Source: Saccharothrix sp. NRRL B-16348 (GTDB taxonomy: Bacteria; Actinomycetota; Actinomycetes; Mycobacteriales; Pseudonocardiaceae). From it: a stretch of DNA of 64,000 nucleotides. The stretch is taken from the NCBI RefSeq assembly GCF_001280085.1, contig NZ_LGED01000192.1, forward strand, positions 62,001 through 126,000. The letters are read 5' to 3'. This document shows, piece by piece, positions 7,851-17,645 of this stretch. Below the pieces are notes generated by a model. The model did not search any database. It had not been told where the DNA came from and worked only from the letters and a program-made list of their open reading frames with translations. Both the position numbers and the translations under genes were made by a program. How positions within the stretch are numbered: the stretch's first letter is position 1; each line of letters opens with the position of its first letter.

Positions 7851-8110
7851 TTAAAAGCGTCCTCGCCGGACGGGCAGATCAGCAGGATGACCCCAACTGC
7901 CTGGTTCTGTGCCGGGTCCGTTGTTGGTCCGGGTTTCGTGTCATCCCACCGACCTCCCTACGGGCTACCACACGCGTCAAGGGGGGCGGCAACAGTTGGC
8001 GCCGACAGGCATTGGTGGACAGCGCCCCCCTTGACACGCGCGGTAGGGCGGAGCCAGGTCGGCGGGATGACACGAAGCCCTTCCTTTGGGAGAAAGGCTT
8101 GCCAGTGGAC
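7851..8110. repeat. Structured ~250-bp repeat, copy A
   Basis: Nearly identical, in inverted orientation, to 12014-12266. Shared landmarks are a leading segment (CCTCGCCGGACGGGCAGATC), then an imperfect palindrome with arms 7937-7988 and 8023-8074 (both end in GTGTCATCCC or its complement). The ~34-bp loop is less conserved. A small terminal hairpin AAGCC...GGCTT (8075-8100) follows. It fills the gap between the SCO4402-like gene and 8139. No protein is encoded convincingly. Confidence 0.85.
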
Positions 8111-8138
8111 GCCGGGGCGGGTTGCCGGGGGCCGTAGG

Positions 8139-8174
8139 CGGTATCGGTATCGGTATCGGTATTGGTATCGGTGT
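8139..8174. repeat. Hexanucleotide tandem repeat (CGGTAT)n
   Basis: Four perfect CGGTAT units (8139-8162) followed by TGGTAT and CGGTGT. The array reaches the stop codon of the membrane protein gene at 8174. It is a simple-sequence tract prone to length change. Confidence 0.85.
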
Positions 8175-8803
8175 CAGGATTGGTCGAGGGTGGAGACGAA
8201 GCGGGAGATGGCTTCGGGGTTGAGTTTTTGGGCGAGGCGGCCGGTGGGGGCCATGGAGCCCAGTTGGTAGAGGGGGCGGTCGGCGGCGGGGAGGCCTCGG
8301 GCTTCCGCGCGGAGTTGGGCGACCAGGAGTTCGGAGAAGACGAGGCCTGGGGCGTCGCCTCGGCCGGCCAGGGTGTCGGCCAGTTTGCGGAGGGGGAGGA
8401 CGCCCTGTTCGCGGCCGCCCGTGCCGGCGTAGATGGCCAGGGCCAGGTTGATGGCCTTGCCGCCGCCGCGGACGAAGAGGCCGACGGTTCGGGTGCCGCG
8501 GACGTCCGTGACCAGCAGGTCGAGTTGGTCGGCGGTGTGGAGGTCGACGGAACGGGTGCCGAAGGCGCGCACTGAGAGGACGTGGCCTTCCAGCCAGACT
8601 CGGCGCTTGGCTTCCGACCAGGCCAGCATGAGGAGGGGGATGGCGAAGACGGCTGCCGTGATCAGGCCGGCGGTTCGGCCGGCGAGCAGGCCGAGAAGGC
8701 CGCCGAACGCGGCGGCGACGATCAGCGCGCCGATGGCCACCGTTCGCGCGCGTTTGCGCACCGCCTTCGGGTCAAGCAGGTCAAGGGCAATCCGCTCGCT
8801 CAC
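8174..8803 (-). CDS. Conserved membrane protein downstream of hisS
   Basis: 209 residues, family unknown to me. Two adjacent hydrophobic helices (residues ~22-42 and 45-63) are followed by a cytoplasmic domain with [19 protein letters not shown] and a Gly-rich stretch. The GTG start at 8803 overlaps the hisS stop (GTGA), so the two genes are translationally coupled. Actinobacteria often carry such a small membrane protein next to hisS, but nothing shows a link to tRNA charging. Confidence 0.75.
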   Translation of the reverse strand: MSERIALDLLDPKAVRKRARTVAIGALIVAAAFGGLLGLLAGRTAGLITAAVFAIPLLMLAWSEAKRRVWLEGHVLSVRAFGTRSVDLHTADQLDLLVTDVRGTRTVGLFVRGGGKAINLALAIYAGTGGREQGVLPLRKLADTLAGRGDAPGLVFSELLVAQLRAEARGLPAADRPLYQLGSMAPTGRLAQKLNPEAISRFVSTLDQS

Positions 8804-10065
8804 CGGCCCAACGCCTCCAGCACAGAGATCACCACGTCCGCCAGCGGCACCTCGCGCTGGTCGCCCGACGACAGTTCCTTCAGCTGCACGACACCGGCCT
8901 CGATGTCGCGCTCACCCAACACGAGGGCGAAGCGTGCGCCCGAACGGTCGGCGCCCTTCATCGCGCCCTTCAGGCCCTTGCCGCCATAAGACAGGTCGAA
9001 CCGCACACCGGCGGCCCGCAGGGGGGCGGAGAGCGCGACCAGCCGCGACTTCGCCGCCTCGCCCAGCGGCACGCCGTACACGTCGCACCGCGTCACGTCA
9101 CCCGGCGAGACGCCCTCGACCTGGCACGCCAGCAGCGCGCGGTCGACGCCGAGGCCGAAGCCGACGCCGGACAGCGGCTGCCCGCCCAGCTGCTCCATCA
9201 GGCCGTCGTACCGGCCGCCGCCGCCGATGCCGGACTGCGCGCCGAGGCCGTCGTGCACGAACTCGAACGTCGTCTTCGTGTAGTAGTCCAACCCGCGCAC
9301 CATCCGCGGGTTCTCCACGAACTTCACGCCCAGGTCGTTCAGGTAGCCCTTGACCTGCTCGTAGTGCGCCAGCGACTCGGCCGACAGGTTGTCCACCATC
9401 AGCGGCGCGTCGGCGACCAGCTCGCGCACCTCGGGCCGCTTGTCGTCCAGCACGCGCAGGGGGTTCAGCTCGGCACGCCGCCGCGTCTCGTCGTCCAAGG
9501 GCAGCTGCGCCAGGAACGCCTGCAGCTTCTCCCGGTACTGCGGGCGGCACGTGGAGTCGCCCAGCGAGGTCAGCTCCAGCCGGAACCCGGTCAGCCCCAG
9601 CGCGCGGAAACCGGCGTCGGCGACGGCGATGACCTCGGCGTCCAGCGCCGGGTCGTCGACGCCGACCGCCTCGATGCCGACCTGGTGGAACTGGCGGTAG
9701 CGGCCCGCCTGGGGCTGCTCCGCCCGGAAGAACTGGCCCGCGTACGCGAGCTTCACCGGCAGCTGGCCGCGGTCGAGGCCGTGCTCGATGACGGCCCGCA
9801 TCACGCCCGCCGTGCCCTCGGGGCGCAACGTGATGGACCGCCCGCCCCGGTCGGTGAACGTGTACATCTCCTTGCTGACCACGTCGGTGGACTCGCCGAC
9901 ACCCCGCGCGAACAGCGCGGTGTCCTCGAAGACCGGCAGCTCGATGTAGCCGTAGCCGGCTCGGCGCGCCGACTCCACGAGCGTGTCGCGCACCGCCAGG
10001 AACGACGCCGAGGTCGGCGGGAAGTAGTCGGGTACGCCCTTGGGGGCGGCGAAGGGGGTCGTCAC
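8800..10065 (-). CDS. hisS: Histidyl-tRNA synthetase
   Basis: 421 residues, normal length for class IIa HisRS; it attaches histidine to tRNA-His with ATP. Visible motifs are KGVPDYFPP at the N-terminus, [31 protein letters not shown]... (motif 2 region), [13 protein letters not shown] (HisA motif), and [15 protein letters not shown] with [10 protein letters not shown] (motif 3). The C-terminal anticodon-binding domain ends LEALGR. It lies 6 nt after the MBL hydrolase gene and overlaps the membrane protein gene behind it. Confidence 0.98.
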   Translation of the reverse strand: MTTPFAAPKGVPDYFPPTSASFLAVRDTLVESARRAGYGYIELPVFEDTALFARGVGESTDVVSKEMYTFTDRGGRSITLRPEGTAGVMRAVIEHGLDRGQLPVKLAYAGQFFRAEQPQAGRYRQFHQVGIEAVGVDDPALDAEVIAVADAGFRALGLTGFRLELTSLGDSTCRPQYREKLQAFLAQLPLDDETRRRAELNPLRVLDDKRPEVRELVADAPLMVDNLSAESLAHYEQVKGYLNDLGVKFVENPRMVRGLDYYTKTTFEFVHDGLGAQSGIGGGGRYDGLMEQLGGQPLSGVGFGLGVDRALLACQVEGVSPGDVTRCDVYGVPLGEAAKSRLVALSAPLRAAGVRFDLSYGGKGLKGAMKGADRSGARFALVLGERDIEAGVVQLKELSSGDQREVPLADVVISVLEALGR

Positions 10066-10071
10066 TGTTCT

Positions 10072-10776
10072 CTACAGTCCTCGGTGCGGTGCGGCCGGCG
10101 CGCCCGGTGAGTCCAGCTCCAGCAGGAACGGGTTGCTCACGCGCTCGCGACCGATGGTCGTCGTCGGTCCGTGGCCGGGCAGCACCACCGTGTCGTCGGC
10201 CAACGTCAGCACCTTCGTGCGCAGTGACGTCAGCATCTCGCGGTGGTTCCCGCCCGGCAGGTCGGTGCGTCCGATGGAGCCGGCGAAGAGGGTGTCGCCG
10301 GACAGCACGAGCCGTCCGCCCTCCTCGGCGCCGGCGCGGAACATCACCGACCCGCCGGTATGGCCCGGTGTGTGGTCGACGGTCAGCCGGAGACCTGCCA
10401 GGTCCAGCTCGGCGCCGTCCACCAGCTCACGCACCTCCCGCGGCTCCCGCATCTCCAGCTTGCCACCGAAGAAGGCAGCCTGTGACTGCGCGCTCATGCC
10501 CCTGAGCGGGTCGGACAGCATCCCGCGGTCGTCGGGGTGGATCCACGCGGGGATGTCGTTGCCGTCGCAGACGGGCGCGACGGAGAACGTGTGGTCGAAG
10601 TGCCCGTGCGTCAGCAGCACCGCCACCGGCGACAACCGGTGCTCCCGCAGCGCCTCGGCCACCGGCTCGGCGGCCTCCTGACCGGGATCGACCACCACGC
10701 AGGGCCCGCCCGCGCCCGTGGCCAGCACGAAGCAGTTGGCCTGGAGAGCGCCGGTCGGGAACCCGATCACCAGCAC
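10072..10776 (-). CDS. MBL-fold metallohydrolase (glyoxalase II-like)
   Basis: About 234 residues. Metal ligands are clear: THGHFDH (HxHxDH), HTPGHTGGS, GDTLF and PGHGP. The set fits the dinuclear zinc hydrolases of the glyoxalase II type, which cleave thioesters such as S-acyl-mycothiol or glutathione; the true substrate is not known. GTG 10776 is chosen because GAGAGGTGA lies 5-7 nt upstream; a longer version from 10797 is less likely. It heads the hisS operon, the order seen in Streptomyces. Confidence 0.92.
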   Translation of the reverse strand: MLVIGFPTGALQANCFVLATGAGGPCVVVDPGQEAAEPVAEALREHRLSPVAVLLTHGHFDHTFSVAPVCDGNDIPAWIHPDDRGMLSDPLRGMSAQSQAAFFGGKLEMREPREVRELVDGAELDLAGLRLTVDHTPGHTGGSVMFRAGAEEGGRLVLSGDTLFAGSIGRTDLPGGNHREMLTSLRTKVLTLADDTVVLPGHGPTTTIGRERVSNPFLLELDSPGAPAAPHRGL

Positions 10777-10921
10777 GGGATCACCTCTCGACGGCAACGG
10801 ATCGACAACGGATCCCTGTGGACCCCGTCAAGCAGCCTATCCGGCATACACCAGTCACATACTTGCCCCCTAGACTGCTGACCGATCGTCGCCGTCGACG
10901 TAGAGATCAGGGAGGTTGCAG

Positions 10922-11782
10922 GTGCCGACCAACGTGCAGCGCCGCGAGCAGGCCAAGCGGAAGCTGGAACGCCAGCTCGTCCGCAGGACGGAGCGCGCGA
11001 AGCGGCGCCGGGTGATCGCCATCGTCGCGACGGCGGTCACCGTCGTCGTGGTCGCGGGCGGTGTGTACTTCCTCGCCACGGCCGACTTCAGCAACACCGG
11101 CGACGACGCCGCCGCCGCCAGCTCGAACACCCCGGCCCCGATCGAGATCCCGACCGAGGTGAAGGCGCTGCCCACGCGCCCGACGCCGATCGCGGACCCG
11201 GCCACGTGCGAGTACCGCCCCTCGACGGAGCCCGCCTCCAAGGAGGGCACGAAGGCCCCCGAGGCGAGCACCGCCGCCACCGGCACCGCGACCGCCACCA
11301 TCAAGTCCAACGTCGGCGAACTGAAGCTGACCCTGGACCGCGCCCTCGCGCCGTGCGCCGTGAACAGCTTCGTCAGCCTGGTCAAGCAGGGCTACTACGA
11401 CGGCAGCACGTGCCACCGCATCGGCACCGAGGGCCTGCAGATGCTGCAGTGCGGTGACCCGACGGGCACCGGCAGCGGCGGCCCCGGCTACACGTTCGAC
11501 AACGAGACCTGGCCCGAGCTGACCTACGGTCGCGGCTACCTGGCCATGGCGAACGCCGGCGGCACCGAGCCCGGCAAGGGCACCAACGGCAGCCAGTTCT
11601 TCATCGTCTACGGCGACGCCCAACTGTCGCCCGACTACACCGTCTTCGGCAGCCTCGACGAGGCCGGCCTGAAGCTCATCGACGAGGTCGCCCGCGCCGG
11701 CCACGACGGCTCGTTCGACCCGAGCCCCGGCGGCGGCAAGCCGAACAAGGAAGTCAAGTTCGAGTCGGTCACCATCGCCTGA
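10922..11782 (+). CDS. Membrane-anchored cyclophilin-type peptidyl-prolyl isomerase
   Basis: 286 residues. A basic cytoplasmic head (RRTERAKRRR) and one membrane helix (residues ~31-52) are followed by a Thr/Ala/Pro linker. The cyclophilin domain runs from ~120 to the end, with VNSFVSLVKQGYYDGSTCHRI, GSQFFIVYGD and YTVFGSL. It catalyses prolyl cis-trans isomerisation, probably outside the membrane on exported proteins. GTG 10922 follows AGGGAGG by 6 nt. It is divergent from the MBL-hisS operon and ends in a strong hairpin terminator. Confidence 0.93.
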   Translation: MPTNVQRREQAKRKLERQLVRRTERAKRRRVIAIVATAVTVVVVAGGVYFLATADFSNTGDDAAAASSNTPAPIEIPTEVKALPTRPTPIADPATCEYRPSTEPASKEGTKAPEASTAATGTATATIKSNVGELKLTLDRALAPCAVNSFVSLVKQGYYDGSTCHRIGTEGLQMLQCGDPTGTGSGGPGYTFDNETWPELTYGRGYLAMANAGGTEPGKGTNGSQFFIVYGDAQLSPDYTVFGSLDEAGLKLIDEVARAGHDGSFDPSPGGGKPNKEVKFESVTIA

Positions 11783-11820
11783 CCGGCGACAACCGGCAAG
11801 AACACGCGGAACACGCAGGA

Positions 11821-11849
11821 GCCCGCTACTCGGGAGAGGAGTAGCGGGC
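11821..11849 (+). terminator. Hairpin terminator after the cyclophilin gene
   Basis: Perfect 11-bp stem: GCCCGCTACTC (11821-11831) pairs with GAGTAGCGGGC (11839-11849), with a 7-nt loop. There is no long U tract, as is usual in actinomycetes. It begins 38 nt after the stop codon. Confidence 0.8.
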
Positions 11850-12013
11850 CCCTGCGTCTTCCCCGTCAACCGACCGACCGATCAACCAGGCCGGCCGACA
11901 ACCCGGATGGTCCCACCGCCCGATTACGTTTCGCTGACGCGCCCCACCACTGCCCTCTACCCGCGCAAGGGCCACCTCTAGCGGAAGGCGACACCCCCGG
12001 CCGTCCGTCCGTC

Positions 12014-12266
12014 CACTGACACGTCTTTCTCCCTAAAGGAGGGCTTCGTGTCATCCCGCCGACCTGGCTTTGCCCTACCGCGCGTGTCAAGGGGGCGTGT
12101 TCACCGATGCCTGACCAGTGCTTCTGATGTCGCCCCCTTGACGCGTGTGGTAGCCCGGAGGGAGGTCGGTGGGATGACACGAAACCCGACCAACAACGGA
12201 CCCGGACACATAACCGGGCAGTTGGGGTCATCCTGCTGATCTGCCCGTCCGGCGAGGACTCTTTTG
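12014..12266. repeat. Structured ~250-bp repeat, copy B (inverted relative to copy A)
   Basis: Reverse complement of copy A at 7851-8110, with few differences outside the loop. Palindrome arms are 12047-12097 and 12131-12181. Its distal end forms the 3' end of the membrane protein gene whose stop is at 12228. Together with the terminator it accounts for the gap 11783-12227. Confidence 0.85.
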
Positions 12267-12638
12267 ATCTTTCCGATCTTTCACGTTCCGGTCACCACGC
12301 CGGCTGCCGACCTGCCGACTCAGGTAAGCCACGTGCGCCCCAAACAGCACGACCCAGAGCCCGGTCAACAGTCCCGGCACGTGCGACTCGTCGCGCGCCA
12401 CGAACTCCTGGACCGGCCAGGCAAGGGCAAGACACCACAGAAGCGCCAAAACGCCCGCGACGGCTGCCCTCGCACGCCGGTTCTGCCGAGCGACGGCAAA
12501 GTCGTGGAAGGCGAACACGATCAGCAGCAGGACGCCACCGACGACGCACTCGAAGGGCTCCCACGCGCCCTCGGCGGACGAGGTGCTCAGCACGGCGGCG
12601 AGTGCGGCGGCCAGCAGCGCCACTTGGTCGAGCTTCAT
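12228..12638 (-). CDS. Hypothetical small membrane protein
   Basis: 136 residues from ATG 12638, or 144 from ATG 12662. It has four hydrophobic segments (LDQVALLAAALAAVL, FECVVGGVLLLIVFAFH, AVAGVLALLWCLALAW, GLLTGLWVVLFGAHVAYL), which looks like a compact four-helix membrane protein. The last ~13 residues (QKSPRRTGRSAG region) are encoded by repeat copy B, so the original C-terminus was probably altered by the repeat. It lies behind relA on the same strand. Family not recognised. Confidence 0.7.
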   Translation of the reverse strand: MKLDQVALLAAALAAVLSTSSAEGAWEPFECVVGGVLLLIVFAFHDFAVARQNRRARAAVAGVLALLWCLALAWPVQEFVARDESHVPGLLTGLWVVLFGAHVAYLSRQVGSRRGDRNVKDRKDQKSPRRTGRSAG

Positions 12639-12769
12639 CGACGTCCCGGCCCCGGCACCCATCGAACCCCCAGTCCGAGCAGCACGACGGCGGCGCGCTG
12701 CCCGCCATCGACATCGCATCGACATCGGCCCACGGGCCGGCGACGTTAGCCGATCACGACGTCACCCGA

Positions 12770-15070
12770 TCACGACGCCGACGTCACCCGGTACACGTCG
12801 TACACGCCCTCCACACTCCGCACGGCCTTCAGCACGTGACCGAGGTGCTTCGGGTCGCCCATCTCGAACGAGAACCGCGACACCGCCACCCGGTCCCGCG
12901 ACGTCGTCACCGACGCCGACAGGATGTTGACCTTCTCGTCGGCCAGCACCTTCGTCACGTCCGACAGCAGCCGGTGCCGGTCCAACGCCTCGACCTGGAT
13001 CGCCACCAGGAACACCGAGGACGACGACGGGGCCCACTCGACGTCCAGCAGCCGCTCGGGCGTCTTCAGCAGCTCGTCGGCGTTGGTGCAGTCCGTCCGG
13101 TGCACCGACACCCCGCCGCCGCGCGTCACGAAGCCGAGGATGTCGTCACCGGGCACGGGCGTGCAGCAGCGCGCCAGCTTGACCCACACGTCGGCCGCGT
13201 CCTTGACGATGACACCGGCGTCACCGGTGACCCGCCGCCGCGCCACGGTGGACGGCGTGGACCGCTCCGCCAGCTCGTCCTCGGCGTGCTCAACGCCGCC
13301 GAGCTGCGCGACCAGCCTCTGGACCACGTGCCGGGCAGAGGTGTGCCCCTCCCCCACGGCCGCGTACAGCGCCGACACGTCGGGGTAGTGCAGCTCCTTC
13401 GACAGCGCGCCCATCGAGTCGGCCGAGACGAGCCGCTGCAACGGGAGTCCGACGCGTCGGACCTCCTTCGCGATGGCGTCCTTGCCGACCTCGATGGCCT
13501 CTTCCTTGCGCTCCTTCGCGAACCACTGCTTGATCTTCGCCTTGGCGCGCGGCGAGGCGGCGAACGACAGCCAGTCGCGTGACGGGCCCGCGCCCTCGGC
13601 CTTCGAGGTGAAGATCTCGATCACTTCGCCGTTCTCGAGCTTGCGCTCGAGCGCCACCAACCGCCCGTTCACCCGCGCCCCGATGCACCGGTGACCCACC
13701 TCGGTGTGCACGGCGTAGGCGAAGTCGACCGGGGTGGACCCGGTCGGCAACGTCACCACGTCACCCTTCGGCGTGAAGACGAAGATCTCCCGCGCGGCCA
13801 GGTCGAACCGGAGCGACTCCAGGAACTCGCCGGGGTCGGCGGCCTCGCGCTGCCAGTCGAGCAGCTGGCGCATCCAGGCCATCTCGTCGACTTCGACGCC
13901 CTTGCCGGTGTGCGTGCCGCGCGTCTCCTTGTACCGCCAGTGCGCGGCGATGCCGTACTCGGCGGTCCGGTGCATGTCGTAGGTCCGGATCTGCACTTCC
14001 AGCGGCTTGCCGTCCGGCCCGATGACGGTCGTGTGCAGCGACTGGTACACCCCGAACCGGGGCTGCGCGATGTAGTCCTTGAACCGGCCGGGCATCGGCT
14101 GCCACAGCGCGTGCACGACGCCCATCGCCGCGTAGCAGTCGCGGACCTCGTCCACCTGGATGCGCACGCCCACCAGGTCGTGGATGTCGTCGAAGTCCCG
14201 ACCGCGCACGATCATCTTCTGGTGGATCGAGTAGTAGTGCTTGGGCCTGCCCTCGACCTTGGCCGTGATCCGGGCGCCCTCCAACTGCTGGGACAGCTCC
14301 GTGATCACCCCGCCGAGGTACGTGTCGCGGGACGGCGCGCGGTTGGCCACCAGGCGCACGATCTCGTCGTACTTCTTGGGCTGGAGGATCGCGAACGCCA
14401 GGTCCTCCAGCTCCCACTTCACCGTCGCCATGCCCAGCCGGTGCGCCAGCGGCGCCAGCACTTCCAGCGTCTCCCTCGCCTTGCGGGCCTGCTTCTCCGG
14501 CGGGAGGAACCGCATGGTGCGCATGTTGTGCAGCCGGTCGGCGAGCTTGATGACCAGCACCCGGGGGTCCTTGGCCATGGCGATGACCATCTTGCGGATG
14601 GTCTCCGCCTCGGCCGCCGCGCCGAGCTTGACCTTGTCGAGCTTGGTGACGCCGTCCACGAGGAGTGAGACCTCGGTGCCGAAGTCGACGCGCAGCTGGT
14701 CCAGCGAGTAGTCGGTGTCCTCCACCGTGTCGTGCAGGAGGGCGGCCACCAGCGTGGTGGTGTCCATGCCCAACTCGGCCAGGATCGTCGCGACGGCGAG
14801 CGGGTGCGTGATGTAGGGGTCGCCGGACTTGCGCCGCTGCGGGCGGTGCTTCTCCTCCGCCACGTCGTACGCGTGCTGGAGCAGCGCCAGGTCGGCCTTG
14901 GGGTGCAGGTCGCGGTGGACGGCCGCCAGCGGTTCGAGCACCTGTTTCACCGGCGCGGCGCGCTGGGCGGTGATCCGACGTGCCAGCCGCGCGCGCACGC
15001 GCCTCGTCGCCGACGGCGGCCGTGCGGGCACGGGCTGCGACGTCTGCGCGGGTTCGGTGTCCTGGCTCAA
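12770..15070 (-). CDS. relA: Bifunctional (p)ppGpp synthetase/hydrolase
   Basis: 766 residues, full RSH length. The hydrolase domain has [14 protein letters not shown] (HD motif, residues ~110-125) and KLADRLHNM. The synthetase domain has [23 protein letters not shown] and [23 protein letters not shown] ([14 protein letters not shown]) and a C-terminal ACT domain follow. It makes and degrades the stringent-response alarmone. TTG 15070 is the likely start, after GAGGAG at normal spacing. It sits between apt and the cyclophilin/hisS group as in other actinobacteria. Confidence 0.97.
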   Translation of the reverse strand: MSQDTEPAQTSQPVPARPPSATRRVRARLARRITAQRAAPVKQVLEPLAAVHRDLHPKADLALLQHAYDVAEEKHRPQRRKSGDPYITHPLAVATILAELGMDTTTLVAALLHDTVEDTDYSLDQLRVDFGTEVSLLVDGVTKLDKVKLGAAAEAETIRKMVIAMAKDPRVLVIKLADRLHNMRTMRFLPPEKQARKARETLEVLAPLAHRLGMATVKWELEDLAFAILQPKKYDEIVRLVANRAPSRDTYLGGVITELSQQLEGARITAKVEGRPKHYYSIHQKMIVRGRDFDDIHDLVGVRIQVDEVRDCYAAMGVVHALWQPMPGRFKDYIAQPRFGVYQSLHTTVIGPDGKPLEVQIRTYDMHRTAEYGIAAHWRYKETRGTHTGKGVEVDEMAWMRQLLDWQREAADPGEFLESLRFDLAAREIFVFTPKGDVVTLPTGSTPVDFAYAVHTEVGHRCIGARVNGRLVALERKLENGEVIEIFTSKAEGAGPSRDWLSFAASPRAKAKIKQWFAKERKEEAIEVGKDAIAKEVRRVGLPLQRLVSADSMGALSKELHYPDVSALYAAVGEGHTSARHVVQRLVAQLGGVEHAEDELAERSTPSTVARRRVTGDAGVIVKDAADVWVKLARCCTPVPGDDILGFVTRGGGVSVHRTDCTNADELLKTPERLLDVEWAPSSSSVFLVAIQVEALDRHRLLSDVTKVLADEKVNILSASVTTSRDRVAVSRFSFEMGDPKHLGHVLKAVRSVEGVYDVYRVTSAS

Positions 15071-15193
15071 CCACGCTCCTCGGGTCTAGGAACCGAGGAT
15101 AACTCCGATGGAGGCCTGACCCCGGCGACGAGCCGATGAGCGGTGCAGTTCACACGATGAGCAGCACCTGTGAATCGGCGCGACCAGTCGGCG

Positions 15194-15376
15194 CTACTCG
15201 CTCTTGAGGGCCGCCAGGAAGGCTTGGAACCTCTCCCGGGGGAAGCGCAGCTCCCCCGCAGCGGGCAGCTTGCTGTCCCGGACGGCCGTGGCCTCGGAAG
15301 TTACCGACAGCTCGACGCAGTCCGGCTGGGTGGAGCTGTAAGTCGACTTGCGCCACTGTCCTCGCTGGTCAGGCAT
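15194..15376 (-). CDS. DUF397 domain protein
   Basis: 60 residues with the DUF397 pattern: WRKSTYSSTQPDCVELSV, AVRDSK, and FPRERFQAFLAALK at the end. DUF397 proteins accompany DUF5753 helix-turn-helix regulators in actinomycetes and affect development or antibiotic production; some are thought to act as partner or antagonist. Its start overlaps the end of the regulator gene by 8 nt, so the two are co-transcribed. Confidence 0.9.
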   Translation of the reverse strand: MPDQRGQWRKSTYSSTQPDCVELSVTSEATAVRDSKLPAAGELRFPRERFQAFLAALKSE

Positions 15377-16229
15377 ACCTCGTGTCCCTCACTTCTCGGA
15401 TGCGCTTCGCGGACTGCTCGGGATCGAGCGCCAGCCGGGCCACGTCCTCCCAGGCCGCGACCAGCTTGCCCACCATCCGTTCATTCTCCACGACCTTGAT
15501 CCCGCCGTGGCCCTCCACGTAGACCGAGAGCGGCTCGTCGGGCTCGGGGTAGTCGAGCAGGGTCAACGCGCCGAACTGAGGGCCGTAAGCACCGATCTCG
15601 AAGGGGACGACCTGGACGGTGACGTTGTCCTGCTCGGTGACCGCGAGCAGGTGCGTCAACTGCTCGGCCATCAGCTCACGGCCGCCGACCACGCGGTACA
15701 GCGCCGCCTCGTCGATCAGCGCGTGCAAACGGAGCGGGTCGAACGACCGGGAGAGCAGCCCCTGCCGATCACGCCGCTCGGCCGCCGCCTGCGCGGTCCA
15801 GCCCTTGCCCGCCGTCAACGCGGGGGCGCACCGCCCCAACTCCTCGGCATAGTTCCCGAGCTGAAGGATTCCCGGCACCATCGTCGGATCGAGCGAGCGT
15901 TCCGCAGTCGCCTCACCCTCGTCCATCCTGAACCTCAGGTACCCCGACGACAGCGCGGACGCGTGCTCGACCACCACCGCGTCCACGTTCGCGCGTTCCC
16001 AGAGCGCCGTCCCCTCCCCCAACTCCTCGTCGGTCGCCTTGAGGACCATCATGATCGCCAGGAACGTCGGGTAGCGCGGCAGGTGGTCGCCGGACAGCAG
16101 CCGGTTGACCGTGTCCTTCGACGTCTTGACCAGGTCCGCGACCTCGGCGGGCTTGAGTCCGGCCCGTTCCACGATCGGTTTGACGTGTCGGCCGAGCCTG
16201 CGCTTGGCACGTGTGGTTCCTACCGCCAT
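15369..16229 (-). CDS. XRE-family regulator with DUF5753 domain
   Basis: 286 residues. The N-terminal helix-turn-helix (LGRHVKPIVERAGLKPAEVADLV...SKDTVNRLLSGDHLP, residues ~10-50) is followed by DUF5753, recognisable from VPGILQLGNYAEEL, RRDRQGLLSR, LHALIDEAALYR and VQVVPFEIGAYG. ATG 16229 follows AAGGTGAT. It pairs with the DUF397 gene and is divergent from a TPR-like gene, a common actinomycete layout. DNA target and signal are unknown. Confidence 0.92.
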   Translation of the reverse strand: MAVGTTRAKRRLGRHVKPIVERAGLKPAEVADLVKTSKDTVNRLLSGDHLPRYPTFLAIMMVLKATDEELGEGTALWERANVDAVVVEHASALSSGYLRFRMDEGEATAERSLDPTMVPGILQLGNYAEELGRCAPALTAGKGWTAQAAAERRDRQGLLSRSFDPLRLHALIDEAALYRVVGGRELMAEQLTHLLAVTEQDNVTVQVVPFEIGAYGPQFGALTLLDYPEPDEPLSVYVEGHGGIKVVENERMVGKLVAAWEDVARLALDPEQSAKRIREVRDTRYA

Positions 16230-16327
16230 GACGATCACCTTAACCACCCTGCGTAATCGACCTGCACGCAGAGTTCACTCGGTTGCTTACCGGAGGTTTG
16301 CCAGCCGCAAACTATAGGCTGGCACGC

Positions 16328-17089
16328 ATGACGGAGAACGTAGACCAAACGGCAGAGCGCCTCCGCTGCCAGTGGCTGGAGATCCCCCACACCTACGGCC
16401 TGGCGGCCACGCTGGAGGTGCACCGGGCCACCCTCGACCTCGCCACCCGACACCCGCTCGCCGAGTCCGCCGCCGTCCCGCTGGAAGTCGCCGCGCAGGT
16501 CTACGCCCGGATGGGTCTGTTCCTGGCCGCCACCACCATGGCGGCACGTGCGGTCGAACTCCGCCGCGACCTCTGCCTCGACCAGGCGACCGCGGACCGA
16601 CTCGGCAGGCACGTCTTCGCCCTCGACCTGCTGGCGAGCATCTACCGCGCCCGCGGCATGACGGACGCCATCACCGGCTGCCTCGTCCAGCTGGTCGAAA
16701 TGCACTTCACCTGCGAGAACAACATCGGCGTCGCGTGGGCCGTCCGCGAACTGGGCGCGCACGCGCTCCTCACCGGCGACTTGGACAACGCGATCGCCAA
16801 GTTCACCCGGGCCGACGAGCTCTACACCGAGTACGACCCCGACACGGACCCTGACCTGAGCACGGAACGCGGCGAGTGCCGCGTGCTCCTCGGCCGCGCC
16901 CGCCTGGCCCAAGGAGACCGCGAATCAGCCCTGCTCTGGTTCAAGCGGGCAGCCGACGACTTCACCACCGCCGGCGCCGACGCGCTCGTCCTCGAAACCG
17001 AAGCGCTCCAGACCGCCGTGCACTCCTCCGCCGAGCCGCCACCGCCGGACCAGCTCGTGATCGGCGACTTCGGGGTCATCGCCTGGTAG
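16328..17089 (+). CDS. TPR-like helical repeat protein
   Basis: 253 residues, all helical, with TPR-like units such as AAQVYARMGLFLAATTMAARAVEL, GAHALLTGDLDNAIAKFTRADELY and ARLAQGDRESALLWFKRAADDF. Such proteins are scaffolds for protein contacts. It is divergent from the DUF5753/DUF397 pair and may be their target. A TAGGCT (16315-16320) lies 7 nt before the ATG, so a leaderless transcript is likely. An inverted repeat GCCAGCC...GGCTGGC (16300-16306, 16317-16323) overlaps that -10 and could be an operator. Confidence 0.75.
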   Translation: MTENVDQTAERLRCQWLEIPHTYGLAATLEVHRATLDLATRHPLAESAAVPLEVAAQVYARMGLFLAATTMAARAVELRRDLCLDQATADRLGRHVFALDLLASIYRARGMTDAITGCLVQLVEMHFTCENNIGVAWAVRELGAHALLTGDLDNAIAKFTRADELYTEYDPDTDPDLSTERGECRVLLGRARLAQGDRESALLWFKRAADDFTTAGADALVLETEALQTAVHSSAEPPPPDQLVIGDFGVIAW

Positions 17090-17126
17090 GAACGGCGACC
17101 ACACTCAACCGATCGCACTCAACCGA

Positions 17127-17645
17127 TCACACACTCAACAGGGCGTTGACCTCTCGGCCCGCCAGCCGCTCACGGCCGCCCAACCCGGGGATCTCCAGCA
17201 CCACCGACACCCCCGTCACCACACCACCGGCCCGCTCGACCAGCTCGCACGCCGCCGCGGCCGTGCCACCGGTCGCCAGCACGTCGTCGACCACGACCAC
17301 GTGCTGACCGGGCACGACGGCCTCCGCCGGCAACTCCAGCGTGGCCGTCCCGTACTCCAAGTCGTACGACACCCGGTGCGCCACCGCGGGCAGCTTGCCC
17401 GGCTTGCGCAGCGGCACGACGCCGTAGTGCCAGCCGTAACCCAGCGCGGCGCCCAGCAGGAAGCCCCGCGACTCGATCGCGGCCACTACCTGGGTGTCGG
17501 GGTGGATCTTGTCCTGCAGGGCGTCGACCACGGCGCGCAACGCGTCCGGGTCGGCGAGAACCGGCGTGAGGTCCCGGAAGACGACCCCCGGCAGGGGGAA
17601 GTCCGGGACCTCACGCAGCAGCCCTAGGGCGCGGTCGAGCTTCAA
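17127..17645 (-). CDS. apt: Adenine phosphoribosyltransferase
   Basis: 172 residues, normal length. The PRPP-binding motif VVVVDDVLATGGTAAAA and the flanking IESRGFLLGAALGYGW and VPLRKPGKLP blocks identify it. It converts adenine and PRPP to AMP. The ATG overlaps the secF stop by 4 nt, so it is the last gene of the secD-secF-apt run, the same order as in Streptomyces and mycobacteria. Confidence 0.97.
   Translation of the reverse strand: MKLDRALGLLREVPDFPLPGVVFRDLTPVLADPDALRAVVDALQDKIHPDTQVVAAIESRGFLLGAALGYGWHYGVVPLRKPGKLPAVAHRVSYDLEYGTATLELPAEAVVPGQHVVVVDDVLATGGTAAAACELVERAGGVVTGVSVVLEIPGLGGRERLAGREVNALLSV

Noticed and set aside
7900..8137. Small open frames inside repeat copies A and B (also 12048-12239)
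   Set aside because: They follow the palindrome arms and differ between copies; no ribosome site or protein-like composition.
8139..8174. Replication origin iterons
   Set aside because: Six 6-bp units are too short and too few, and no dnaA or AT-rich region is nearby.
15145..15172. Terminator hairpin TTCACA...TGTGAA between relA and DUF397
   Set aside because: The stem is only 6 bp with a 14-nt loop, weaker than chance expectation for a real terminator here.
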